Of a DNA stretch of 6,404 nt, positions 1 through 5,629 are shown piece after piece. The position numbers and the translations under genes are program-made. The DNA is taken from positions 1-6,404 of the forward strand of contig CAIXXI010000412.1 in assembly GCA_903923345.1 (NCBI GenBank), given 5' to 3'. The notes beneath the pieces were generated by a model. It saw nothing but the letters and a program-made list of their open reading frames with translations, was not told where the DNA came from and did no database searches. The DNA is from an uncultured Burkholderiales bacterium (GTDB lineage: Bacteria; Pseudomonadota; Gammaproteobacteria; Burkholderiales; Burkholderiaceae_E). How positions within the stretch are numbered: position 1 is the first letter of the stretch; every line of letters starts with the position of its first letter.

Positions 1-1776
1 AGCAATCTCCGCCAGATGCGCGTCATGAAAAATCACGTAGGGCGGCACGCCTTGAGCGCGTGCGACATCAAGCCGCCACACGCGCAGTCGGGCAAAGCGG
101 GTGGCCTCTTCGTCGCCCAGCCCCTGGGCGGTTGCTGCAAAGTCGTCAGGGCGGGACGAGGCGCCGCCTCGAGTACGAGGGGCCCTTTTCTGAGCAGGCG
201 CCCGCGCCTTCACCGCCCTCGCAACGATGACCGGCTCTTGTGCTCGCAGCACGGCCCTCGAGGCTTCGGTGAGCTCGAGCACACCATGGCGCTCATGGGC
301 GACTTCGACCAGGCCCCGGGCGACCATCTGGCGCAACAAGGCGTGCCAGGCAGCCGCGTCGAGGTCGGCGCCAATACCGAAGGTCGACAATTGATCATGG
401 CCGCGCTCGAGGATGCGCGCCTCGCGCTCGCCCCTGAGCACACCGATCACGTGATGCGCGCCATATCCGATCCCGCCCGACTGCCGGATTCGATAGACAC
501 ACGAGAGCAATTTGCGCGCCGCCTCACTTGCATCCCAGCGCTGCGGCGGATTCAGACAGTTGTCGCAGTTGCCACATGCGTCGAGGGGTTCGCCGAAATA
601 GCGCAGCAGATGCACACGGCGGCAACCATCTGTTTCGGCCAAGCCCACCATCGCATCGAGCTTGGCACGCGAGACCCGCTTGTGCGCTTCATCTGCAGGC
701 GACTCATCAATCAAACGCCGATTGTTCACCACATCCTGCAGCCCATAGACCATCAAGGCCTGTGAGGGCAAACCATCGCGCCCGGCGCGGCCGGTCTCCT
801 GGTAATAGCCCTCGACGCTCTTGGGCATGTCGAGGTGGGCGACAAATCGCACATCGGGCTTGTCGATGCCCATGCCGAAGGCCAACGTGGCCACCATCAC
901 GATCCGGTCTTCGCGCAAGAAGCGCGACTGGTTCTGCGCCCGCTCCGATGCGCCCATGCCGGCGTGATACGGCAGGGCATCGAAGCCCTGCAGGGACAAC
1001 CAGGAAGCAGTGTCATCGACCCGCTTTCGGGTGGCGCAATACACGATGCCGGAATCGCTTTCATGACCCGCTCGAATGAAAGCCAGCAACTGACGACGGG
1101 GCTCGTCCTTCGGGACGATGGTGTAGCGAATATTCGGTCGATCGAAACTGGAAACAAATTCCCGGGCCTGCTGCAAGGCCAGCCGCTCGCGAATTTCCAG
1201 ACGAGTCTGGGCATCGGCCGTGGCGGTGAGCGCCACGCGCGGCACATCCGGGAAGCGCTCGTGCAGCACCGACAGGCCCAGGTACTCAGGGCGAAAGTCA
1301 TGCCCCCATTGCGACACGCAGTGCGCCTCATCGATTGCAAAGAGCGCAATCGGTGTCGATTCAAGCAAGGCCAGGCAGCGGTCGGTGAGCAGGCGCTCGG
1401 GCGCGACATACAGGAGATCAATCTCACCGGAGCGCATCGCAGCTTCGATGCGGCGCACCTCATCGGCAGTCTGCGTCGAATTGAGAAACTCGGCGCGCAC
1501 GCCGTTTTCCTTCAGCGCGGCAACCTGATCCTGCATCAGGGCAATCAGCGGCGACACAACCAGTCCGGTGCCCGCGCGCACCAGTGCCGGCACCTGATAG
1601 CACAGTGACTTGCCGGCGCCGGTGGGCATCAGGACCAGGGCATCACCCCCCTCCACCAGATGCTCGACCACCGACTGCTGCTGACCCCGGAAGGCCGGAT
1701 AACCCCAGACCTGCTGCAACACGCCCAGGGCGTGTGCTGAGGCGTTCGGCGCAGCCCCCGCTCGTGAAGGCTTCAA
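1..1776 (-). CDS. recQ: ATP-dependent DNA helicase RecQ (3' end cut by window edge)
   Basis: RecQ is a 3'-to-5' superfamily 2 DNA helicase acting in recombination and fork repair. I translated this frame by hand: 592 residues without a stop, running off the left edge. Visible elements are motif 0 (GYPAFRGQQ, about 25-33), Walker A MPTGAGKS (50-57), DEAH box (149-152), the RecQ aromatic-rich loop QWGHDFRPEY (156-165), motif III ALTATA (182-187), YHAGM (270-274), motif V ATLAFGMGIDKPDVRF (296-311) and motif VI QETGRAGRDG (326-335). The zinc site is C385, C401, C404 and C407, followed by a winged-helix region (about 413-520), a basic linker and the first part of an HRDC domain ending at VPPYVIFHDAHLAEIA. 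E. coli RecQ is 609 residues from memory, so roughly 40-60 residues are probably missing. No ATG lies between the upstream in-frame stop and motif 0. The most likely start is TTG at 1774-1776, one base after the uppP stop; a GTG at residue 19 is a poor alternative because it falls close to motif 0. Confidence 0.97.
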   Translation of the reverse strand, partial: MKPSRAGAAPNASAHALGVLQQVWGYPAFRGQQQSVVEHLVEGGDALVLMPTGAGKSLCYQVPALVRAGTGLVVSPLIALMQDQVAALKENGVRAEFLNSTQTADEVRRIEAAMRSGEIDLLYVAPERLLTDRCLALLESTPIALFAIDEAHCVSQWGHDFRPEYLGLSVLHERFPDVPRVALTATADAQTRLEIRERLALQQAREFVSSFDRPNIRYTIVPKDEPRRQLLAFIRAGHESDSGIVYCATRKRVDDTASWLSLQGFDALPYHAGMGASERAQNQSRFLREDRIVMVATLAFGMGIDKPDVRFVAHLDMPKSVEGYYQETGRAGRDGLPSQALMVYGLQDVVNNRRLIDESPADEAHKRVSRAKLDAMVGLAETDGCRRVHLLRYFGEPLDACGNCDNCLNPPQRWDASEAARKLLSCVYRIRQSGGIGYGAHHVIGVLRGEREARILERGHDQLSTFGIGADLDAAAWHALLRQMVARGLVEVAHERHGVLELTEASRAVLRAQEPVIVARAVKARAPAQKRAPRTRGGASSRPDDFAATAQGLGDEEATRFARLRVWRLDVARAQGVPPYVIFHDAHLAEIA

Positions 1777-1777
1777 C

Positions 1778-2623
1778 TCACTCGGACCAATCGACCACGC
1801 CGGTCCAGGCGGTCACCAGCAACAGCAATCCGAAGGCGATTCGATACCAGGCGAAAGGCACGAAGCCGTTGCGCGAGACGTATCCGATCAGCCAATGCAC
1901 GCAAGCCAGGGCGCTGAGGAACGCGCTGATCAGACCCACTGCAAAGAGCGGCAGATCATCGACGCCGAGCAAGTCCCGATATTTCCAGGTGTCGTAGGCG
2001 CCGGCACCAACGAGTGTTGGGATCGCCAGAAAAAAAGAGAACTCGGTCGCGGCACTGCGGGACATGCCAAACAGCATGCCGCCGATGATGGTTGCGCCCG
2101 ATCGGCTGGTGCCTGGAATCAGGGCCACCGCCTGGGCCAGTCCGAGCTTGAGCGCGTCCAGCGCGGTGAGCTGATCGATGTGTTCGATACGGGCACGCTG
2201 GAAGGTGCGTCGCTGCTGGCGCTCGACCCACAGGATGATCAGGCCGCCCACCACGAAGGCGATGGCGACCGGTACCGGCTTGAAGAGCACCGCCTTGATG
2301 TACTTTGAAAAGAGCACCCCGAGCACAGCTGCCGGCAGAAAGGCGATCAGGATGTTGATCGCAAATCGCTGTGATGTCCGGTCAGAGAACAGGCCGCTGA
2401 TCACTTTGGCGATGCGTTCCCGGAAGTACCAGACCACCGAGGCCATCGCACCGGTCTGAATGGCGATCTGAAAGACCTTGGCCTTCTCGTCGTGCCATCC
2501 GAGCAGGCTGCCGGCCAGAATGAGATGGCCAGTGCTCGAGATCGGCAGAAATTCGGTGAGGCCCTCGACCACACCGAGAATCGCTGCCTTGACCAGCAGG
2601 GGCAGAGCGTGAAGGAATTCCAT
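1778..2623 (-). CDS. uppP: Undecaprenyl-diphosphate phosphatase UppP (BacA)
   Basis: This inner-membrane enzyme dephosphorylates undecaprenyl pyrophosphate to undecaprenyl phosphate, recycling the lipid carrier for peptidoglycan and other surface polymers. Overexpression of the family gives bacitracin resistance. The 281-residue product is close to the usual length (E. coli about 273). The N-terminal signature VVEGLTEFLPISSTGH (18-33) supplies the conserved acidic pair E20 and E24, S29/S30 and H33. The second signature PGTSRSGAT (170-178) includes R174, the family's essential arginine. GGMLFGMSRSAATEFSF (181-197) follows. Several hydrophobic segments (about 92-108, 117-133, 194-209, 224-247, 258-275) fit a polytopic membrane protein. 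The ATG at 2621-2623 is preceded by a weak AGG five bases upstream. The stop TGA lies one base before the proposed recQ start, suggesting translational coupling. A 78-nt gap separates it from thiD upstream, so it could be read from the thiD transcript or from its own promoter. Confidence 0.97.
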   Translation of the reverse strand: MEFLHALPLLVKAAILGVVEGLTEFLPISSTGHLILAGSLLGWHDEKAKVFQIAIQTGAMASVVWYFRERIAKVISGLFSDRTSQRFAINILIAFLPAAVLGVLFSKYIKAVLFKPVPVAIAFVVGGLIILWVERQQRRTFQRARIEHIDQLTALDALKLGLAQAVALIPGTSRSGATIIGGMLFGMSRSAATEFSFFLAIPTLVGAGAYDTWKYRDLLGVDDLPLFAVGLISAFLSALACVHWLIGYVSRNGFVPFAWYRIAFGLLLLVTAWTGVVDWSE

Positions 2624-2701
2624 GAGGGCCTGGTTCGCGGAGGTGCAGATGCCGCCGATTGAATGGAGGCGAGATGGTAGCGGTTTCCGGTGACAGGGCT
2701 G
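2624..2701 (-). other. Intergenic gap thiD-uppP with a short palindrome
   Basis: This 78-nt stretch is the only sizeable non-coding interval in the window. At its thiD end, overlapping the thiD stop codon, is a perfect 14-bp inverted repeat (TGACAG-GG-CTGTCA, 2691-2704). It lacks a following T run, so it is not a convincing intrinsic terminator. A CTGACA hexamer reads on the minus strand at 2700-2705, but the best TACCAT-like -10 sits about 20 nt further on, too far for a standard sigma-70 promoter. I therefore do not call a promoter. A palindrome of this size is also expected about once by chance in a window of this length. Confidence 0.3.
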
Positions 2702-3553
2702 TCAGCGGCCGGCGCGGCCCCACAGGTTGTGCAGGGCATGCACCGGCCCATGGCCTTGTCCGACGGTCAGTTCGCCGCTGTGCCGAATCGCTTCGGTCAG
2801 CCAGCGCTTGGCTTCACGCACCGCCTCGGGCAGGTCCTGGGTCTGCGGCGCGCGTGCTGCAATCGCAGCAGACAACGAACAACCCGTGCCATGTGTGTTG
2901 CGGGTTTCAATACGCGGTGCCGTCAACTCGATCATCACGTCGCCATCGTGCAGCAGGTCGATCGCATCGCCTTGCAGGTGCCCACCCTTGAGCAGCACCC
3001 AGCGCTGACCATCGTCGTTCATCAGTCGGCGCAGGCGCTCGGCGGCGCGGCGCATCTCGCCGGGTGTTTCCGGCTCACGCGAACGCAACAGCACACCGGC
3101 CTCGGGCAGGTTCGGCGTGAGCACCGTTGCCAGCGGCAGCACGGCGTCGATCAGCATCGACACGGCCTGCGGCTCGAGCAGCGCGTCGCCGCTCTTGGCG
3201 ACCATCACCGGATCGAGTACCCGATGGACCCGATGCGCAGGCTGTCCGCCAGACAAGGGGCGCGCGAGACCTTCGGCGACGGCGCGGATGATCGGTGCAG
3301 TGCCCAGCATGCCGATCTTGATTGCATCGATACGCAGGTCGGCAAACAGCGTATCGATCTGCAAGCGGATGAAATCGGCACCCACTGGGGAGATGCCCGT
3401 GACTGCCTGCGTGTTCTGAGCTGTCAGGGCGGTCACCACGCCGCAGCCATAGGCGCCCAGAGCCGCAAAGGCCTTGAGGTCTGCAAACACACCGGCGCCG
3501 CCACTCGGATCGACACCAGCGATGCTCAGCACATTCGGAATGCGCGATGACAT
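2702..3553 (-). CDS. thiD: Hydroxymethylpyrimidine/phosphomethylpyrimidine kinase ThiD
   Basis: ThiD is a cytoplasmic ribokinase-family enzyme that phosphorylates 4-amino-5-hydroxymethyl-2-methylpyrimidine (HMP) and then HMP phosphate. The product, HMP pyrophosphate, is joined by ThiE to the thiazole half of thiamine. The 283-residue product begins with the family signature SIAGVDPSGGAG (10-21), where the HMP ring is bound, followed by ALGAYGCGVVTALTAQNT (31-48). LDPVMVAKSGDALL (113-126) and TPNLPEA (146-152) follow. The anion-hole and catalytic loop is NTHGTGCSLSAAIAA (219-233), with catalytic Cys225. The tail GQGHGPVHALHNLW (265-278) is also typical. The ATG at 3551-3553 begins seven bases after the permease stop, with no strong Shine-Dalgarno beyond a GAGTGA overlapping that stop. 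No other thi gene is nearby. Its place directly behind an efflux module looks like genome packing rather than shared function. I see no THI-box riboswitch upstream, where the sequence is permease coding. Confidence 0.96.
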   Translation of the reverse strand: MSSRIPNVLSIAGVDPSGGAGVFADLKAFAALGAYGCGVVTALTAQNTQAVTGISPVGADFIRLQIDTLFADLRIDAIKIGMLGTAPIIRAVAEGLARPLSGGQPAHRVHRVLDPVMVAKSGDALLEPQAVSMLIDAVLPLATVLTPNLPEAGVLLRSREPETPGEMRRAAERLRRLMNDDGQRWVLLKGGHLQGDAIDLLHDGDVMIELTAPRIETRNTHGTGCSLSAAIAARAPQTQDLPEAVREAKRWLTEAIRHSGELTVGQGHGPVHALHNLWGRAGR

Positions 3554-3560
3554 GGGTCGG

Positions 3561-4805
3561 TCACTCGTATCGAAGCGCGTCGATCGGCTCGAGCTTCGAA
3601 GCCTTGCGCGCAGGGTAAAAGCCGAAAAAGATGCCGATCAGCGCGGCAAAACCAAAGGCCAGCAGCACCGAGCGTGGTTCGATCTGCACCTGCCACCCGG
3701 CTGAATTGCCGACCAGTTGAGCCGCCACGATGCCCAGCGCCACGCCAATCGCGCCGCCGATGCACGACAGGGTGACCGCCTCGACCAGAAACTGCGACAG
3801 GATGTCGCCTCCGCGTGCACCCACTGCCATGCGCAGCCCGATCTCGCGCGTGCGCTCGGTCACCGAGACCAGCATGATGTTCATGATGCCGATGCCGCCC
3901 ACCAGCAGGCTCACCGAAGCAATCGCAGCCAGCAGCGCGGTCATTGCCTTGCTGGCGGCCTCCTGGGCTTGCATGATTTCGGTGAGGTTGCGCAGCGTGA
4001 AGTCATCGTCCTGGCCCGGCGCCAGCTTGTGGCGCTGACGCAAGAGCGTGCGGATGCCGTCCTCAGCCGCCTTCATGTCTTCACCGGGCTGCACCTTCAC
4101 CCAGATCGAGTTGATCCGGCGCAACTTGCCCTGCACGATGCCAAACAATCGGGTGCGGGCCGTCGACAGCGGCACGAAGACTGCATCGTCCTGGTCCTGT
4201 CCGACCGCGCTTTGCCCCTTGCGCTCGGCCACACCGATCACCACCAGCGGCACCTTGCGCACCCGCACCGTGCGATCGATCATCTCCTCGAAGGGCGTGT
4301 CCTCACCGAAGAGCTGGCGCGCCACCGTCTGCCCGAGAATGATCACCTTGCCCGAACTGGCCAGTTCGCCCGGCTCGAACGACCTGCCCGCGACCAGCGG
4401 CCACTCGCGAACATCGAAGAAATCGTTGTTGACACCGAAGACCGCAGCAAACCAGTTCTGATTGCCAAACACCACCTGCGCCGAAGCGCGGTGAGTGGGT
4501 GCTGCGAACATCACTTCGCTGACCTCCAGGGCAATCGCGCGGGCGTCGTCTTCAGTCAGGGTCTGCACGCCACCCGTGCCGCTGCGCACACCGCCCGTAT
4601 TATTGGACGAAGGCCACAGCACCATCACGTTGGAGCCCAGGCTGCGCACCTGCTCTTCGACGCGAGTCTGCGCACCTTTTCCGACTGCGATCATGGCAAT
4701 CACCGCGGCCACGCCGATGATGATGCCCAGCATGGTCAGCATCGAGCGCAGCAAGTTGGTCCGCAGCGCGCGCAGAGCGATTCGAAAGGTTGAAAGCAGG
4801 TCCAT
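3561..4805 (-). CDS. MacB-type ABC transporter permease (no fused ATPase)
   Basis: This is the membrane subunit of a MacB-like mechanotransmission ABC transporter. Such proteins do not form a classical channel; they couple cytoplasmic ATP hydrolysis to movements of a periplasmic domain that work an adaptor-TolC duct. The 414-residue product has an N-terminal transmembrane helix (about 20-42, LLRSMLTMLGIIIGVAAV), a large periplasmic region (about 45-285) and three C-terminal helices: about 288-313 (SVSLLVGGIGIMNIMLVS), 337-363 and 378-398. It has the conserved cytoplasmic loop VTERTREIGLRMAVGAR (315-331) and the family-typical end FYPARKASKLEPIDALRYE. This layout fits the MacB_PCD plus FtsX architecture. 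E. coli MacB carries the nucleotide-binding domain in the same chain; here it is the separate gene 19 nt upstream. The ATG at 4803-4805 fits the family N-terminus MDLLSTFRIALRALR; the frame stays open 50 codons further into the ATPase gene, but that part is out-of-frame sequence. The substrate cannot be told. A LolC/E-type permease is less likely given the adaptor partner. Confidence 0.93.
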   Translation of the reverse strand: MDLLSTFRIALRALRTNLLRSMLTMLGIIIGVAAVIAMIAVGKGAQTRVEEQVRSLGSNVMVLWPSSNNTGGVRSGTGGVQTLTEDDARAIALEVSEVMFAAPTHRASAQVVFGNQNWFAAVFGVNNDFFDVREWPLVAGRSFEPGELASSGKVIILGQTVARQLFGEDTPFEEMIDRTVRVRKVPLVVIGVAERKGQSAVGQDQDDAVFVPLSTARTRLFGIVQGKLRRINSIWVKVQPGEDMKAAEDGIRTLLRQRHKLAPGQDDDFTLRNLTEIMQAQEAASKAMTALLAAIASVSLLVGGIGIMNIMLVSVTERTREIGLRMAVGARGGDILSQFLVEAVTLSCIGGAIGVALGIVAAQLVGNSAGWQVQIEPRSVLLAFGFAALIGIFFGFYPARKASKLEPIDALRYE

Positions 4806-4824
4806 GGGTACGAGCCTGCCCGTC

Positions 4825-5610
4825 TCAGCCTTCAGCCGGCTCGAGCGCGGCCAGTGCGGCGGCCGCATCAAGCGGATCGTTGGCCGCATCGCGCACCACG
4901 CGCCCATCCTTGAAGCTGATGATGCGCGAGGCGAAGGCCGCGACATCGGCTTCATGCGTGACCAGCACGATGGTGATGCCTTCCCGGTTGAGTGCCTGCA
5001 GCAGCGCCATCACCTCGATGCTGGTTCTGGAATCGAGCGCGCCAGTGGGCTCATCAGCCAGGATCAGTTGCGGGTCATTGACCAGCGCGCGGGCAATGGC
5101 CACCCGCTGCTGCTGGCCACCGGAGAGCTGGGCGGGATGATGGTCGAGCCGCTCGCCCAATCCCACCTGCTGCAGGCGCCGCAGCGCGCGGGCATGGCGT
5201 TCTGCGCGAGGAACACCTGCGTAGAGCAGCGGCAACTCGACATTGTCCTGCGCGGTGGTGCGGGGCAGCAGGTTGAACTGCTGAAACACAAATCCGATGC
5301 GACGGTTGCGAATGGCTGCAAGCTGATCCCGGTTCATGCTGTCGACCGGCTCGCCAGCCAGCCAATACCGGCCGCTGGTGGGTTGATCCAGGCATCCGAC
5401 CAGATTCATGAAGGTCGACTTACCCGATCCGCTCGGACCCATGACTGCGACGAATTCGCCCGGCATGACCGACAGGCTGAGTTCGCGCAGCGCATGCACC
5501 GTGCCGCCCCCGACCTCATAGCGCTTGGCCAGCGACTCGCAACGAATGAGCGGCTGCAGCACCTCGAGCACATTCGCTGTGCCGGGCTCGGATGGACTGA
5601 GGGGTTCCAT
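4825..5610 (-). CDS. MacB/LolD-type ABC transporter ATP-binding protein
   Basis: This is the cytoplasmic nucleotide-binding subunit that should power the permease encoded just downstream. The 261-residue product has Walker A GPSGSGKST (58-66), a Q-loop in FVFQQFNLLPRTTAQDNVELPL (from 108), ABC signature LSGGQQQR (162-169), Walker B LILADEPTGALDS (182-194) with Glu187, and the switch His219 in LVTHE. The Q-loop wording and the early GEFVAVMGPSGSGKSTFMNLVGCLD stretch (from 51) are typical of the MacB/LolD/FtsE-like group rather than importers. The ATG at 5608-5610 gives an N-terminal extension of about 20 residues before the ABC core (IRCESLAKRYEV, from 22). GTG codons at residues 14 and 17 are possible alternative starts. 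The frame is open for 45 further codons upstream, but these overlap the adaptor gene and do not look like the family. Gaps to both neighbours are 19 nt, supporting one operon. The C-terminal tail (about 243-261) is Ala-rich and acidic, with no recognised domain. Confidence 0.95.
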   Translation of the reverse strand: MEPLSPSEPGTANVLEVLQPLIRCESLAKRYEVGGGTVHALRELSLSVMPGEFVAVMGPSGSGKSTFMNLVGCLDQPTSGRYWLAGEPVDSMNRDQLAAIRNRRIGFVFQQFNLLPRTTAQDNVELPLLYAGVPRAERHARALRRLQQVGLGERLDHHPAQLSGGQQQRVAIARALVNDPQLILADEPTGALDSRTSIEVMALLQALNREGITIVLVTHEADVAAFASRIISFKDGRVVRDAANDPLDAAAALAALEPAEG

Positions 5611-5629
5611 GGTTCGTGCCGATTTCCGC

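Noticed and set aside
16..1608. Two large plus-strand open frames (16-765 and 835-1608) and a minus-strand frame at 897-1463
   Set aside because: All overlap recQ, whose helicase motifs run continuously through the region in a different frame. The alternative products show no motifs.
2691..2704. Intrinsic terminator after thiD
   Set aside because: The inverted repeat has 6-bp arms with only two bases between them and no following U tract.
2624..2705. Sigma-70-like promoter for uppP
   Set aside because: A CTGACA hexamer is present, but the nearest -10-like hexamer (TACCAT) is about 20 nt away and matches only partly; not enough to call.
2690..3550. Plus-strand open frame of 286 codons opposite thiD
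   Set aside because: It mirrors thiD almost exactly; thiD has the catalytic Cys loop and all family signatures, while the antisense product resembles nothing known to me.
4560..4620. Gly/Asn/Ser-rich stretch in the permease periplasmic domain as an odd insertion
   Set aside because: A Gly-rich stretch followed by a QTLTEDDA-like motif is common at this place in MacB-type permeases, so it looks ordinary.
3717..4793. Plus-strand open frame of 358 codons
   Set aside because: Fully antisense to the MacB-type permease. The translation is rich in His, Arg, Gln and Asp, as expected for the complement of a GC-rich gene, and shows no domain.
4806..4824. Identical 19-nt spacing on both sides of the ATPase gene as a possible repeated element
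   Set aside because: The two 19-nt spacers (4806-4824 and 5611-5629) are not similar in sequence, so the equal length is probably coincidence.
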